NCBI RefSeq assembly: GCF_900109455.1
Contig: NZ_FOAG01000010.1
Span: 1 to 64,000 of the forward strand
DNA: 64,000 nt
Origin: Roseovarius azorensis
GTDB taxonomy: Bacteria; Pseudomonadota; Alphaproteobacteria; Rhodobacterales; Rhodobacteraceae
Direction: 5' to 3'
Position 1 is the stretch's first letter. Every line of letters starts with the position of its first letter. Shown here piece after piece: positions 43,948-54,583 of this stretch. The notes below the pieces were generated by a model. That model searched no databases. It had not been told where the DNA came from and saw nothing but the letters and a program-made list of their open reading frames with translations. The translations under genes were made by a program, and so were the position numbers.

Positions 43948-45830
43948 AAACCTCCATCGCGACGGTTTCGGTTTCGGGAAACCTGCCCGAGAAACTGGAG
44001 GCGATTGCCGCTGCCGGCTTTGACGGTATCGAAATCTTCGAGCAGGATTTCATCGCCCATGACGGCGACCCGCGCGAGGTTGGCGATCTGATCCGCTCGA
44101 TGGGGTTGGAGATCACGCTATTCCAGCCGTTTCGCGACTTCGAGGGCCTGCCCGACCCGCTGCGCGCCAAGGCATTCGACCGGGCTGAGCGCAAGTTCGA
44201 CCTGATGCAGGAGCTTGGAACCGATCTGCTGCTGGTCTGCTCGTCCTGTCACCCGGACGCGCTCGGCGGGATCGACCGGGCAGCAGCGGATTTTCACGAA
44301 CTGGCAGAGCGCGCCGCCCGGCGCGGCCTGCGCGTTGGATTCGAGGCGCTGGCCTGGGGGCGGCACGTCAACGATCATCGCGACGCCTGGGAAATCGTGC
44401 GCCGCGCCGAGCATGAAAATGTCGGCCTGATCCTCGACAGCTTTCACACTCTGGCGCGCCGGATCGACCCGGATTCGATCCGGCGCATTCCTGGCGACAG
44501 GATATTCTTTGTGCAACTGGCCGATGCGCCACTGATCGAGATGGACCTGCTCTACTGGTCCCGGCATTTCCGCAACATGCCCGGTGAGGGCGATCTGGCA
44601 GTCAGGCAGTTCATGCGCGCAGTGGTGGCGACCGGATATTCCGGCCCGATCTCGCTGGAGATTTTCAACGATCAGTTCCGCGGCGGCCGTCCAAAGACCA
44701 TCGCCAAGGACGGGCATCGCTCTCTGGTCGCGCTGATGGATGACGTGCGGCGCGAGGAACCGGCCGCCGTCCTCGATTTTCCGCCGATGCCGCAACGGGC
44801 CGTTGTTGAAAACGTCGCCTTCGTGGAATTCGCAACGCGCGGTGACGAGGCGGACGCGCTTGAAAACCTTTTGCAAACGCTGGGATTCAAGCGTTCCGGC
44901 AGGCATATAGCAAAGCAGCTCTCGCTCTGGCGTCAGGGCGATATCCGCATCGTCGTGAACCGGGAAACGACCGGTTACGCCAGCAGCGCCTACACCATGC
45001 ATGGCACGACCGTGTGCGATATCGGGCTTGCGGTGGGCGATGCCGCGGCGACCGTCGCGCGCGCCACCAGCCTTGGCGCGCAACCCTTCTCGCAACCCAT
45101 CGGACCCGGCGAGCTGGACATCCCCGCGATCCGCGGCCTGAGTGGCAGCGTCGTGCATTTCATCGACGAGGCCAGCGGCCTGAGCAAGGTCTGGTCGGTG
45201 GAATTCGAAGGCGCCGACACGCCGCATGACGGGGCGGGGCTGAAACGCATCGACCATCTCGCGCAGACGATGAGCTATGACGAGATGCTCAGCTGGTCGC
45301 TGTTCTACACCACGCTGTTCGAGATGCGCAAATCCCCCATGGTCGATGTGGTGGATCCCGACGGGCTGGTGCGCAGTCAGGCGATCGAAGCGCCGGACGG
45401 CGCGCTCCGGATCACCCTCAACGGGGCCGAGACCCATCGCACCATGGCGGGCAATTTCCTGGCCGACAGCTTCGGCGCGTCGGTGCAGCACATTGCGCTG
45501 GCCAGCGACGATATCTTTGCCACCTCGGGCGCACTGGCGGCCTGCGGGTTCGAGCCAATGCCGATGTCGAACAACTATTACGCCGACCTTGCGGCCCGGT
45601 TCGATCTGCCGCCCGCCCTGCTGGAGCGGCTGAGGGCGGGCAACATCCTCTATGACGAGGATGCCAATGGCGCATTCTATCAGCTCTATTCGCGGCCCTA
45701 CGCGGGCGGGATGTTCTTTGAAATCGTCCAGAGAACAGGTGGCTACGGCGGGTATGGCGCGCCCAACGCACCTTTCCGGATCGCCGCCCAGAAGCGCCTC
45801 ATGCGGCCCAAGGGGATGCCCCGGCGATAA
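43944..45830 (+). CDS. quiC1: 3-dehydroshikimate dehydratase with C-terminal HPPD-like domain
   Basis: A 628-residue two-domain protein like QuiC1. The N-terminal TIM-barrel (residues 1-270) makes protocatechuate from 3-dehydroshikimate; its metal ligands fall at Glu134, Asp165, Gln191 and Glu239, the positions known for QuiC1. The C-terminal half is a hydroxyphenylpyruvate dioxygenase-like vicinal-oxygen-chelate domain with a possible iron triad, His438, His516 and Glu593. Its role in the family is unclear. It completes the import-oxidation-dehydration path. Confidence 0.9.
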   Translation: MKTSIATVSVSGNLPEKLEAIAAAGFDGIEIFEQDFIAHDGDPREVGDLIRSMGLEITLFQPFRDFEGLPDPLRAKAFDRAERKFDLMQELGTDLLLVCSSCHPDALGGIDRAAADFHELAERAARRGLRVGFEALAWGRHVNDHRDAWEIVRRAEHENVGLILDSFHTLARRIDPDSIRRIPGDRIFFVQLADAPLIEMDLLYWSRHFRNMPGEGDLAVRQFMRAVVATGYSGPISLEIFNDQFRGGRPKTIAKDGHRSLVALMDDVRREEPAAVLDFPPMPQRAVVENVAFVEFATRGDEADALENLLQTLGFKRSGRHIAKQLSLWRQGDIRIVVNRETTGYASSAYTMHGTTVCDIGLAVGDAAATVARATSLGAQPFSQPIGPGELDIPAIRGLSGSVVHFIDEASGLSKVWSVEFEGADTPHDGAGLKRIDHLAQTMSYDEMLSWSLFYTTLFEMRKSPMVDVVDPDGLVRSQAIEAPDGALRITLNGAETHRTMAGNFLADSFGASVQHIALASDDIFATSGALAACGFEPMPMSNNYYADLAARFDLPPALLERLRAGNILYDEDANGAFYQLYSRPYAGGMFFEIVQRTGGYGGYGAPNAPFRIAAQKRLMRPKGMPRR

Positions 45831-45861
45831 AGATCATGTCCGCATGTGGCACCCGGTCAGA

Positions 45862-46599
45862 TCAGCCCGGCGGGAAACCAGCCGCGAGCCGTGCGATGAA
45901 CCGCGCCCGCGCATCGGGCAGCGGCCTGTCCCCCAGATGCGGGGCCAGGTGATGCCGCAGGAAATGGCCCGTCACCGCGAATCCCTGCAGGATTTCCGCA
46001 TCCGGTGCCGGCCCCTGCCCCAGCAGGCAGGGCGGCAGCAGCAACAGCCGTTCGGCATATTCCCCCGCCCCCGCCCGCGACACGGCGCGTCCGGTGCGCG
46101 GCGATACATAGCTCAGATCGTTCGCCTTTTCCCCCAGCACCGCGCATGTCCGCAGATCAAGACCGAACCCCATCTCCTCCAACAGCGCCAGTTCCCATTT
46201 AAGATAGGCCAGCGGCCAGATGTCGGGCCGGTCCAGCAGATCAAGCAGCGTCTCAGTCCGCCGGTAGAGCGTGCGATGCGCCTCGCGCTCGGGCAGCGCA
46301 AAAAGCACGAGCGCGCAAACCGCCATCAGTCCCGACAGCGCCAGCCGGTTGCTCATGGCCGCCGCACGCGATCGCAGCGGCTCGACCGTGTAGGTGCCGA
46401 TGTGATCCTCCAGCCGTGCGCGCCAGGTCACGTCCACCTGCGCCCCCGGTTGCAGCACCGGGGCCATTTTGCGCGACGCGCCGCCCCTCACAACGCCTGC
46501 GTGACGCCCGTGTTCGGGCGTGAAAACCTCTATGATCGCAGCGCTTTCCCCGTGGCGGCGGCTGCTAAGAAGGATGCCCTGATCGCGCCAGTCCATCAC
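45862..46599 (-). CDS. recO: DNA repair protein RecO
   Basis: The 245-residue RecO protein, which with RecR loads RecA at gaps. The N-terminal OB-fold starts [39 protein letters not shown]; the C-terminal helical domain contains LLPPCLLG, and the family Cys-rich zinc site is reduced here. It follows the DUF1491 gene by 3 bases and is the last gene of the lepB-rnc-era-recO run. Confidence 0.93.
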   Translation of the reverse strand: MMDWRDQGILLSSRRHGESAAIIEVFTPEHGRHAGVVRGGASRKMAPVLQPGAQVDVTWRARLEDHIGTYTVEPLRSRAAAMSNRLALSGLMAVCALVLFALPEREAHRTLYRRTETLLDLLDRPDIWPLAYLKWELALLEEMGFGLDLRTCAVLGEKANDLSYVSPRTGRAVSRAGAGEYAERLLLLPPCLLGQGPAPDAEILQGFAVTGHFLRHHLAPHLGDRPLPDARARFIARLAAGFPPG

Positions 46600-46602
46600 C
46601 GC

Positions 46603-46935
46603 TCACGCCTCCAGCCCGTCCGTGTCGAGCAGGTGGCGACCCTCGCGATCCTCCACCTCGATCACCCAGAGATCGGGATCGAAGCCACGTTGTCGGGCAA
46701 TCGCGGCGTCCACCCCTGCCTCGTTGCCCTCGGCCAGAACCACCCAGACCCGCGCGCCCGTCATCAGATCAAAGGACCTCTGCCAGAGCCGTGCCCGACC
46801 GTCGAGCGTATTGAGCTTGATCATGACCGCGCCACCCGTGTCGTCGCCATGCGCCACCACAAAGGCCGGGATATCCGCCAGCCGCAACCGCGCCAGATAG
46901 GCATCGACCCAGAACCGCGCGGTCAGCCGGGTCAT
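46603..46935 (-). CDS. DUF1491 family protein
   Basis: A 110-residue DUF1491 protein, common in Rhodobacterales beside recO. The family block is LTARFWVDAYLARLRLADIPAFVVAHGDDTGGAVMIKLN-type, with a DLWVIEVEDREGRHLL end. The function is unknown. It lies 60 bases after era and 3 before recO, in the same operon. Confidence 0.9.
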   Translation of the reverse strand: MTRLTARFWVDAYLARLRLADIPAFVVAHGDDTGGAVMIKLNTLDGRARLWQRSFDLMTGARVWVVLAEGNEAGVDAAIARQRGFDPDLWVIEVEDREGRHLLDTDGLEA

Positions 46936-46995
46936 GGCGCGCGTGCGGCTGGGCGGGGGCTGGCTGTTCCTGCAACTGGACAGACCGGCATCTCC

Positions 46996-47901
46996 TCAGT
47001 TCCCGTCCTTGAAATCCAGCCCCATCTCGGAATAGCGCGCCGCCTCTTCCATCCAGTTCTCGCGCACCTTGACCTGCAGGAACAGATGAATGCGGCGGCC
47101 CAGGAATTCTTCCAGCTCCTCGCGCGCGGCCTTGGAGACGGCCTTGATCGTCTCGCCCTTGTTGCCCAGCACGATCCCCTTGTGCCCGTCGCGCATGACA
47201 TAGACCACCTGGTCGATCCGCGCCGAGCCGTCCCTGCGCTCTTCCCACGCTTCTGTCTCGACAGTCAACTGATAGGGCAGTTCCTGGTGCAAGCGCAACG
47301 TCAGCTTTTCACGGGTGATTTCGGCGGCGATCATCCGCATCGGCAGATCGGCAATCTGATCCTCGGGATAAAGCCACGGCCCCTCGGGCACCTCACCCGC
47401 CAGCCAGAGGCGCAGATCCCCTACGCCATAGCCCTTTTCCGCCGAGATCAGAAAGGTTTTTTCAAAGGCGAGGCGGTCGTTCATCTCTTGTGTCAGCGCC
47501 AGCAGCGCCGGGGCCTCGACCCGGTCGATCTTGTTGATCGCCAGGGCCACTCTGCGCCCCTCGGCCAGCCCGGCAAGACCCTCAAGGATACGTTCTACCC
47601 CCTCGGTCACACCGCGATGCGCTTCGATGAGCAGCACCACGATATCGGCATCCGACGCCCCGCCCCAGGCGGCGGCCACCATCGCCCGGTCAAGCCTGCG
47701 GCGCGGCTGAAAGAGGCCGGGCGTGTCGACAAAAACCAGTTGGCTCTCACCCTCGATCGCCACGCCGCGAATCCGCGCGCGGGTAGTTTGCACCTTGTGG
47801 GTGACGATGCTGACCTTGGCTCCGACCATGCGGTTGAGCAAGGTCGATTTGCCCGCGTTGGGCTCTCCGATCAGGGCGATGAATCCGGCGCGTTGGGTCA
47901 T
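46996..47901 (-). CDS. era: GTPase Era
   Basis: A 301-residue Era GTPase that binds the 3' end of 16S rRNA during small-subunit assembly. G1 is [10 protein letters not shown]3 DTPG, G4 NKID, and the C-terminal KH domain contains [18 protein letters not shown], with the GXXG loop. The ATG at 47901 overlaps the rnc stop (ATGA); the open frame runs on into rnc but has no family support there. Confidence 0.97.
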   Translation of the reverse strand: MTQRAGFIALIGEPNAGKSTLLNRMVGAKVSIVTHKVQTTRARIRGVAIEGESQLVFVDTPGLFQPRRRLDRAMVAAAWGGASDADIVVLLIEAHRGVTEGVERILEGLAGLAEGRRVALAINKIDRVEAPALLALTQEMNDRLAFEKTFLISAEKGYGVGDLRLWLAGEVPEGPWLYPEDQIADLPMRMIAAEITREKLTLRLHQELPYQLTVETEAWEERRDGSARIDQVVYVMRDGHKGIVLGNKGETIKAVSKAAREELEEFLGRRIHLFLQVKVRENWMEEAARYSEMGLDFKDGN

Positions 47902-48584
47902 GTGTCGTTTTCCAGTCCATCCAGCAAAGCCCGCGCCGCCGCCTGTTCCGCCTGCCGTTTCGATCCGGCTGTCGCCTCGGCGCTCTCTCCGGAGGACAGT
48001 CGTGCGGCGATGGTAAAGACCGGTGCGTGATCCGGGCCGCTGCGGTGCAGTTCGGCATAGTCCGGCGGCGGCAGTCCGCGCGCCTGCGCCCATTCCTGAA
48101 GTGCTGTTTTGGCGTCGCGCGCATCCTGCTTGACCGCACCTATACGCCCGCCCCAGAGCCGCAACACCACGCCGCGCGCCGCCTCGTATCCCGCATCCAG
48201 GTAAACGGCGGCGATCACCGCCTCCATCGCATCGCCCAGAAGCGCCTCCTTGCGCCGCCCGCCCGACAGCATCTCGGAGCGGCCCAGTTTCAGCACCGCG
48301 CCCAGGTCGATCTGCCGCGCCACGTCGGCGCAGGCCTCCTTGCGGACCAGCGCGTTGAAGCGCGGCGCAAGCTGGCCCTCGCTGGCCGCCGCATCCTGCG
48401 CCAGAAGCGCCTCTGCCATCACCAGCCCCAGCACCCGGTCGCCCAGAAATTCCAGCCGCTGATTGTCGTCCCGGTTGGGCGAGGACATCGAGGCATGCGT
48501 CAGCGCCTGAACCAGCAGGGCGGGCCTGTCGAACTCATGCCCCAGCCGCGTCTGAAACGCGCGGATATCTGCCGCTATCTTCAC
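47898..48584 (-). CDS. rnc: Ribonuclease III
   Basis: A 228-residue RNase III. The catalytic block [15 protein letters not shown] has the conserved Glu and Asp; the second acidic site is [14 protein letters not shown]. The C-terminal double-stranded RNA-binding domain is present ([18 protein letters not shown] ... [15 protein letters not shown]). It starts with GTG at 48584, overlapping the lepB stop (GTGA), as there is no in-frame ATG near. Confidence 0.96.
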   Translation of the reverse strand: MKIAADIRAFQTRLGHEFDRPALLVQALTHASMSSPNRDDNQRLEFLGDRVLGLVMAEALLAQDAAASEGQLAPRFNALVRKEACADVARQIDLGAVLKLGRSEMLSGGRRKEALLGDAMEAVIAAVYLDAGYEAARGVVLRLWGGRIGAVKQDARDAKTALQEWAQARGLPPPDYAELHRSGPDHAPVFTIAARLSSGESAEATAGSKRQAEQAAARALLDGLENDT

Positions 48585-49411
48585 TCCAGCCTCTCGAAGA
48601 ACCGATCCCCCCGCCATGTCCAGAAGGCCAGCATCGAGCGCCCGGCAGAGGAAAAGATGACCCGGTTTGCCCGACCGATCAGGTTCTCGTAGGGCACGAA
48701 ACCGACACCGCCCACGGCCTGCGGAAACCGCGAGTCGGTGGAGTTGTCGCGGTTGTCCCCCATGAAGAAATAATGCCCCGCAGGCACGCTGAAGACGCCG
48801 GTGTGATCCGATCGCTGATCGCCGATGTTGAGAATACTGTGCGTCCGCCCGCCCGGCAGCGTCTCGATGTGGCGCGACTTGAGGCAATCGGCCCCCTCGC
48901 CGACAACCCCGTTCTCGCAGCGCGGTCGGATGCCCATCGGCCCTTGCCGGGTAAATTCCTCGACGAAATTTCCTGCGGGTGTCAGTTGCACGGGCTCGTC
49001 ATTTATATGCAGCACCCCGTCCTTCATCTGTATCCGGTCCCCCGGCAGGCCGATCAGCCGCTTGATGAAATCCGTGCCATCGGCGGGGTGCCGAAAGACG
49101 ATGATATCGCCACGCTCTGGCTCGGAACCCAAGATGCGCGTGTTGTCACCGCCAAGAAAGCCGCAGATGTCCTTGGCGTCGATGTTCAGCCCGCCCAGCC
49201 GGATCGACGGACAGGAGGCGTAGGAATAGCCGTAGGCCATCTTGTTCACAAAGAGGAAATCGCCGATCAGCAACGTGTCCTTCATCGAACCGGAAGGAAT
49301 CCAGAAGGGCTGAAAGAAGAGCGTGCGGAAAATGCCCGCGATCACCAGCGCCCAGAACACCGTCTTGATCGTCTCGACGATGGAATTTCCTTTTTTGGCG
49401 TCAGTTGCCAT
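48581..49411 (-). CDS. lepB: Signal peptidase I
   Basis: A 276-residue type I signal peptidase. One N-terminal membrane anchor (about residues 12-30) is followed by the catalytic Ser in PSGSMKDTL and the Lys in [12 protein letters not shown]; the C-terminal box is [12 protein letters not shown]. It cleaves signal peptides at the outer face of the inner membrane. It is the first gene of lepB-rnc-era. Confidence 0.97.
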   Translation of the reverse strand: MATDAKKGNSIVETIKTVFWALVIAGIFRTLFFQPFWIPSGSMKDTLLIGDFLFVNKMAYGYSYASCPSIRLGGLNIDAKDICGFLGGDNTRILGSEPERGDIIVFRHPADGTDFIKRLIGLPGDRIQMKDGVLHINDEPVQLTPAGNFVEEFTRQGPMGIRPRCENGVVGEGADCLKSRHIETLPGGRTHSILNIGDQRSDHTGVFSVPAGHYFFMGDNRDNSTDSRFPQAVGGVGFVPYENLIGRANRVIFSSAGRSMLAFWTWRGDRFFERLE

Positions 49412-49475
49412 GGGTCTCTCCGGAATTTGCAGACATTACTGGTCCGGCGCTACATGCGGTGCGCGTGGCGGGGTG

Positions 49476-49889
49476 TCAAGCGGGGCCTGACGTGACGGGC
49501 CGGGCCTCGATCACCACAAATGCCTGTGCCCAGGGGTGATCGTCGGTCAGGCTGACGTGAATGATGGCGTCATGACCCGGCGGCGTCATCTCGGCCAGGC
49601 GTTCGGCGGCCCAGCCGGTGACATGCATAACCGGTTGACCGGTCGGCAGATTGCTGACCGCCATATCCTTCCAGGCGATCCCCATGCGCAGCCCGGTACC
49701 CAGCGCCTTGGAACAGGCTTCCTTGGCCGCCCATCGCTTGGCATAGGTGCCCGCCACGTCGCGGCGACGTTCCGCCTTGGCCTGCTCTATTTCGGTAAAA
49801 ACACGATTGCGAAAGCGGTCGCCGAACCGCTCGAGCGTTGCGGCGATCCGCTCGATATTCGCGAGATCGGTACCGACGCCCAGGATCAT
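49476..49889 (-). CDS. acpS: Holo-[acyl-carrier-protein] synthase
   Basis: A 137-residue AcpS, which moves phosphopantetheine from CoA to acyl carrier protein. Metal and CoA motifs: [12 protein letters not shown] near the start and [15 protein letters not shown], with Asp8 and Glu of the WAAKEA block. The start overlaps the LysE-type gene by 4 bases. lepB follows 64 bases later. Confidence 0.96.
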   Translation of the reverse strand: MILGVGTDLANIERIAATLERFGDRFRNRVFTEIEQAKAERRRDVAGTYAKRWAAKEACSKALGTGLRMGIAWKDMAVSNLPTGQPVMHVTGWAAERLAEMTPPGHDAIIHVSLTDDHPWAQAFVVIEARPVTSGPA

Positions 49890-50500
49890 TGGCTGGCCGA
49901 CGATCGCAGGAGCGACACTCCCGCCGCTCCCAGCAGAAACCCGGTGCCCGCCTCGATCCAGCGGCGCGCGCGCAGATAGGCGCGCATCATCACGCCGGTT
50001 GAAAAGAATGTGACCCAGCCGATGTAGTTGACCAGCCCGATCAGACCGCAGAGCAGCATCAGCGGCACGTAGTTCTGACTACCACCGCCAAGCCCCAGCG
50101 ACAGTGTCGCCATCCAGGCGAACACCGCCTTGGGGTTGGAGAGATTCAGCATCAGCCCTGCCAGAAACAATCGGCGCGGCGCGGCGCGGGCGACCATCGT
50201 ACTGCCCGAGCGCCGTGCCGCGCGCAGCGATTGCAGCGCCAGCCACAGCAGATAGGCCGCCCCCGCGATCTTGAGCGCCGTCAACGCCCAGCCGGTCGAG
50301 CGCAGCACAGCCCCCTGGCCCATCGCCGCCAGAACGCCCCAGAAGAACAGGCCGAGCCCCAGACCAAGCGCGAACCGCAGGCCCCTGGTCCGCCCGGCGG
50401 CCATGGCGACGCTCGCCGCCGCCAGATTGGCAGGCCCTGGCGAGGCGGCAACCACCGCGAAAGCCAGCGCGGCAGAGAGCATGCCAAGTGGTTCAGCCAT
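49886..50500 (-). CDS. LysE family amino-acid exporter
   Basis: A 204-residue LysE/RhtB-type membrane exporter with six hydrophobic segments. The family markers are [12 protein letters not shown] in the first helix loop and [14 protein letters not shown] in the middle. The ATG at 50500 is preferred; another lies at 50512. It overlaps pdxJ by 8 bases and acpS by 4. Substrate unknown. Confidence 0.9.
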   Translation of the reverse strand: MAEPLGMLSAALAFAVVAASPGPANLAAASVAMAAGRTRGLRFALGLGLGLFFWGVLAAMGQGAVLRSTGWALTALKIAGAAYLLWLALQSLRAARRSGSTMVARAAPRRLFLAGLMLNLSNPKAVFAWMATLSLGLGGGSQNYVPLMLLCGLIGLVNYIGWVTFFSTGVMMRAYLRARRWIEAGTGFLLGAAGVSLLRSSASQ

Positions 50501-51245
50501 CCCGTGCCTCATCCATCAACCGCCGCATTTCGGTAATCGCCGGCGTCAGCCCACGAAAGATCGCCTCGCCGATGATGAAATGACCGATGTTCAACTCGCG
50601 CACCTCGGGAAAGGCCGCGATCGGCTGCACCGTCTCGTAATTCAACCCATGGCCGGCATGCACCTCCAGCCCCAGCGAATGAGCATAGGCAGACATCTCG
50701 CGCAGGGCCGCCAGTTCGCGGTCGCGCGCATCAACATCCCCCTCGGCATGGGCGTCGCAATAGGCCCCGGTGTGCAACTCGATCACCTCGGCCCCGATGC
50801 GATGCGCGGCGTCGATCTGGCGTTTGTCGGCGGCGATAAAGATCGACACCCGGCAGCCCGCCTCGCGCAGGGGGGCGATGTAATGCGCCAGCCGGTTCTC
50901 CTCGCGCGCCACTTCCAGACCGCCCTCGGTGGTGCGTTCCTCGCGCTTTTCCGGCACGATGCAGACGGCATGCGGCTTGTGGCGCAGCGCGATCTTCTGC
51001 ATTTCCTCGGTCGCGGCCATCTCGAAGTTCAAGGGCACCGAGAGCACCTGCATCAGCCCCTCGATGTCGGCGTCGCTGATGTGGCGCCGGTCCTCGCGCA
51101 GGTGCGCGGTGATCCCGTCGGCACCTGCCTCTTCGGCCATTTTCGCCGCGCGCAGCGGATCGGGATAGGCCCCGCCGCGCGCGTTGCGCACCGTCGCCAC
51201 GTGGTCAATATTCACGCCAAGGCGCAGTTTCTGCTCTGCCGACAT
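50493..51245 (-). CDS. pdxJ: Pyridoxine 5'-phosphate synthase
   Basis: A 250-residue PdxJ, which makes pyridoxine 5'-phosphate from 3-amino-2-oxopropyl phosphate and deoxyxylulose 5-phosphate. The N-terminal phosphate site [17 protein letters not shown] and the later [10 protein letters not shown] and HAGHGLNY blocks are characteristic. The ATG at 51245 follows GAGG more suitably than that at 51254. It is co-directional with acpS and DUF2062. Confidence 0.97.
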   Translation of the reverse strand: MSAEQKLRLGVNIDHVATVRNARGGAYPDPLRAAKMAEEAGADGITAHLREDRRHISDADIEGLMQVLSVPLNFEMAATEEMQKIALRHKPHAVCIVPEKREERTTEGGLEVAREENRLAHYIAPLREAGCRVSIFIAADKRQIDAAHRIGAEVIELHTGAYCDAHAEGDVDARDRELAALREMSAYAHSLGLEVHAGHGLNYETVQPIAAFPEVRELNIGHFIIGEAIFRGLTPAITEMRRLMDEARDG

Positions 51246-51284
51246 GGACCTCATCCCTCATTCTCAAGACGACTCATCGGCAAC

Positions 51285-51965
51285 CTAATCCGGTTTCCGG
51301 CTCTCGTCAGCCTCGCGCGCCTGTTTTTCCCGTAGCACCTTCTTTTCCTTCAGCGCCGCCCATTTCGCCTTGAGTACACCCTTGCGGCGGTGCTGATAGG
51401 CGGTGATCACCGGCAGGCTGATGTAATAGGCCGCCAACCCGGTGACGATGCCCGGAACGATACCGCCGATCAGATAGGGCAGGAACACCTCGTCGTAGAA
51501 TACATGGAGATTGTGCCAATCCGCCCTGTCTTCGGTAAAGATCGTCAGGAAATTGTCCTTTAGATCCTCGCCCGCATCGAGAAACTTGCCCCCCAGCGAG
51601 CGGCTGATCTCATCTTCGGCCAGCGCCCGGCGTCCGAGTAGTGCGTGCCCGGTCTGAAGCGAGATAACACCGATCGGCACATAGGTCAGCGGATTGCCGA
51701 AAAACGTGCCCAGCAGAGCCGCCGGTATATTGCCTCTGAGCAGCCAGGCGATGGTACCAGCCACCACGAAATGCAGCCCGTAGAACGGCGTGAACGTGGT
51801 AAACACGCCTGCAAAAATCCCCCGTGCGATCCGGTGCGGCGGATCGGGTAGCCGGTGCAGACGATGTTTGACATAAGTAAACGCCCGGCCCCAGCCGCCC
51901 TTGGGCCAGAAAAAGTCAGTGACGACTTTCCACAGCGGGCGTCTGTCTCGGCGTTTGAAAACCAC
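51285..51965 (-). CDS. DUF2062 family membrane protein
   Basis: A 226-residue DUF2062 protein. It has three hydrophobic segments: FTPFYGLHFVVAGTIAWLLRG, the Pro/Gly-rich GTFFGNPLTYVPIGVISL, and a C-terminal one, followed by a Lys-rich tail. It is widespread in alphaproteobacteria next to rel and pdxJ. The function is not known. Confidence 0.88.
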   Translation of the reverse strand: MVFKRRDRRPLWKVVTDFFWPKGGWGRAFTYVKHRLHRLPDPPHRIARGIFAGVFTTFTPFYGLHFVVAGTIAWLLRGNIPAALLGTFFGNPLTYVPIGVISLQTGHALLGRRALAEDEISRSLGGKFLDAGEDLKDNFLTIFTEDRADWHNLHVFYDEVFLPYLIGGIVPGIVTGLAAYYISLPVITAYQHRRKGVLKAKWAALKEKKVLREKQAREADESRKPD

Positions 51966-51976
51966 CTCTGCGGCTC

Positions 51977-54118
51977 CTAGGGTTCATGGCTCAGCCCCGC
52001 CCCCGACCGGGACGGATCGCGATAACGTTCAACGGCGGCGACATCGCTTTCAGCATCTAGTGCCGAGAGAACGCCATGCAAATGCTCGGCATCTCGCAGT
52101 TCGACATCAATAAGCAGGCGATAGAAATCCGGTTTCCGGTCAACGAATGTAAGGTCCGAGATATTGGCCTTCTGTTCGCCGATCAAGGTGCAAATCCGTC
52201 CCAGCACCCCGGCATCATTGCCAATCGTGAGATCCATCGTCACATCATAAACCGCCGGGTGCGTGCCGGTATGCCAATGCAGATCCATCCAGCGCTCGGG
52301 TTGCTGATCGTATTGCGAGAGCGTCTCGCAGTCGATGGCGTGGATGACCACGCCGCGCCCGCGATAGGTGATTCCCACGATCCGCTCACCCGGCAGGGGC
52401 TGACAACAGCGCGCGCGGTCGAAGCTCTGGTCGGCGCGCAGCCCGATCACGGCCCGGTCGCGCGCCACCTCATTGCCCACATCCGGCACCAGATCGGGAT
52501 AGACCGCGTTCAGCACCTGATGCGCCGTCAACTCGGCGCTGCCCAGCCTTGCGCGCACCTCATCCGCGTTCTTCAGGCGCAGCGTGCGCGCCGCGGACTC
52601 CAGCGCCTTGTCGGTGGCCTTCTTGCCGACATGCTCGAAGGCCGAGCGCGCCAGTTCGCGGCCCAGCTTGATATAGCGGTCGCGATCCAGTTCGCGCAGC
52701 GCACGCCGGATGGCGGCGCGCGCCTTGCCGGTGGTGGCGATGTCGAGCCAGGTGGCCTGCGGCGTCTGCCCGTCGGCGGTGATCACCTCGACCGACTGTC
52801 CGTTCTTGACCCGCGTCCAGAGCGGGACGCGCATTCCGTCCACCTTCGCCCCGACACAGGCATGCCCGATCCGCGTGTGAATCGCATAGGCGAAATCGAT
52901 CGGCGTGGCTCCGCGCGGCAGCTTGATCACATCGCCCTTTGGGGTAAAGCAGAACACCTGATCGGCATACATCTCCAGCTTCACCGCTTCCATGAACTCG
53001 GTGTGATCCTCCTCGGCGTCGAACTGTTCGGTCACGCTGGAAATCCAGCGCGCCGGGTCGACGGCAAACGGGTTCTCGCTGCGTACACCGTCGCGATAGG
53101 ACCAATGCGCCGCGACGCCGGTTTCGGCCACGTCATGCATGGCCTGCGTGCGAATCTGCACCTCGACGCGCTTGCCGTCGCGGCCAGAGACGGTGGTGTG
53201 AATGCTGCGGTAGCCGTTCGATTTCGGCTGACTGATGTAATCCTTAAACCGACCCGGTACGGCACGCCAGCGCTGATGGATCGCGCCCAAAGCCCCGTAG
53301 CAGTCATTCTCGGACCGAGTGATGACACGAAAACCGTAGATGTCGGAGAGACGCGAAAACCCCATCTCCTTTTCCTGCATCTTGCGCCAGATCGAATAGG
53401 GCTTTTTGGCGCGACCAAAGACATCCGCCTCGATCCCGGCCTTTTCCAGCTCGTGCCGCATGTCGCCGGTGATCCGCTCGATCACATCGCCGGTCTCGCG
53501 TTGGAGCGTGATGAAACGGCGGATGATGCTGGCACGCGCCTCCGGGTTGAGCACCCGGAACGCCAGATCCTCCAGTTCCTCGCGCATCCATTGCATGCCC
53601 ATGCGCCCGGCAAGCGGCGCATAGATATCCATCGTCTCGCGCGCCTTCTGCGCCTGCTTTTCCTGGCGCATCGCCTTGATCGTGCGCATGTTGTGCAGCC
53701 GGTCGGCGAGTTTCACGAGGATCACGCGCAAGTCCTTGGACATCGCCATGAAGAGCTTGCGGAAATTCTCGGCCTGCTTGGTCTCGGAACTCGAAAGCTG
53801 CAGATTGGTCAGTTTTGTGACCCCATCCACCAGATCCGCGATCTCACGACCGAATTTCTGTTCGACCACATGATAGGACGCCTTGGTGTCCTCGATCGTG
53901 TCATGCAGGAGTGCGGTCACGATGGTCGCATCATCCAGCCGCTGCTCGGTCAGGATCGCGGCCACGGCAACGGGATGGGTAAAATAGGGCTCGCCGGAAT
54001 GACGCAGCTGCCCCTCATGCATCGCGCGTCCGAAATCATAGGCCGCGCGTATCAATGCCTCGTCGGTCTTTGGGTTATAGTGGCGCACCAGCGTGATCAG
54101 GTCGTCAACAGCGATCAT
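51977..54118 (-). CDS. relA/spoT: Bifunctional (p)ppGpp synthetase/hydrolase
   Basis: A 713-residue Rel/SpoT homolog, controlling the stringent response. N-terminal HD hydrolase: LLHDTIEDTKASY; synthetase block RLSDIYGFRVITRSEND; TGS domain FTPKGDVIKLPRGATPIDFAYAIHT and a C-terminal ACT domain. Hydrolase and synthetase motifs both look intact, so this is the single bifunctional alphaproteobacterial type. It follows rpoZ by 33 bases. Confidence 0.97.
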   Translation of the reverse strand: MIAVDDLITLVRHYNPKTDEALIRAAYDFGRAMHEGQLRHSGEPYFTHPVAVAAILTEQRLDDATIVTALLHDTIEDTKASYHVVEQKFGREIADLVDGVTKLTNLQLSSSETKQAENFRKLFMAMSKDLRVILVKLADRLHNMRTIKAMRQEKQAQKARETMDIYAPLAGRMGMQWMREELEDLAFRVLNPEARASIIRRFITLQRETGDVIERITGDMRHELEKAGIEADVFGRAKKPYSIWRKMQEKEMGFSRLSDIYGFRVITRSENDCYGALGAIHQRWRAVPGRFKDYISQPKSNGYRSIHTTVSGRDGKRVEVQIRTQAMHDVAETGVAAHWSYRDGVRSENPFAVDPARWISSVTEQFDAEEDHTEFMEAVKLEMYADQVFCFTPKGDVIKLPRGATPIDFAYAIHTRIGHACVGAKVDGMRVPLWTRVKNGQSVEVITADGQTPQATWLDIATTGKARAAIRRALRELDRDRYIKLGRELARSAFEHVGKKATDKALESAARTLRLKNADEVRARLGSAELTAHQVLNAVYPDLVPDVGNEVARDRAVIGLRADQSFDRARCCQPLPGERIVGITYRGRGVVIHAIDCETLSQYDQQPERWMDLHWHTGTHPAVYDVTMDLTIGNDAGVLGRICTLIGEQKANISDLTFVDRKPDFYRLLIDVELRDAEHLHGVLSALDAESDVAAVERYRDPSRSGAGLSHEP

Positions 54119-54151
54119 CGCACTCTGCGCCTTGCGGTCTCCGGGTCGGGC

Positions 54152-54505
54152 TCAGCCCTGCCCCTGTGCTTCCATCAGGGCGCGCAGCAGCCGCTCTTCG
54201 GACATATCGTCCTGATCCGGCTTGTCCGCCTCTCCGCCCATCAGCAGAGCCATCGAATCCTCTTCGGGTTCGTCCACCTCGATCTGGGTCTGGTTTGATT
54301 CGATCAGCCGCTCGCGCAATTCGTCCGCCGACTGTGTTTCCTCGGCGATCTCGCGCAACGCCACAACCGGGTTCTTGTCGTTGTCGCGATCCACTGTCAG
54401 CGGCGCCCCGGCGGCAATCTCGCGCGCCCGGTGTGCGGCGAGCATCACAAGCTCGAAACGGTTTGGAACCTTGTCAACGCAATCTTCTGTGGTAACGCGG
54501 GCCAT
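54152..54505 (-). CDS. rpoZ: RNA polymerase omega subunit
   Basis: A 117-residue omega subunit. The N-terminal family core is [29 protein letters not shown], followed by [10 protein letters not shown]. The C-terminal acidic tail is typical of the alphaproteobacterial form. Omega helps assemble RNA polymerase and, in some bacteria, carries a ppGpp site; it is placed next to rel. Confidence 0.96.
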   Translation of the reverse strand: MARVTTEDCVDKVPNRFELVMLAAHRAREIAAGAPLTVDRDNDKNPVVALREIAEETQSADELRERLIESNQTQIEVDEPEEDSMALLMGGEADKPDQDDMSEERLLRALMEAQGQG

Positions 54506-54583
54506 GCGACCTCCGGCAAATAAGGGGCGGATTTTCAGAAGCCCTGTATCTAGGCCGTCAACACGGGATTTACAAGCAGAGAA

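Noticed and set aside
45652-48030. A 792-codon open frame opposite recO, era and rnc
   Set aside because: It crosses several well-supported genes on the other strand and its translation is rich in Arg, Pro and His, a shadow pattern.
52076-54298. A 740-codon open frame opposite rel
   Set aside because: It is antisense to a clear (p)ppGpp synthetase and has no family features; such frames are frequent in GC-rich codon use.
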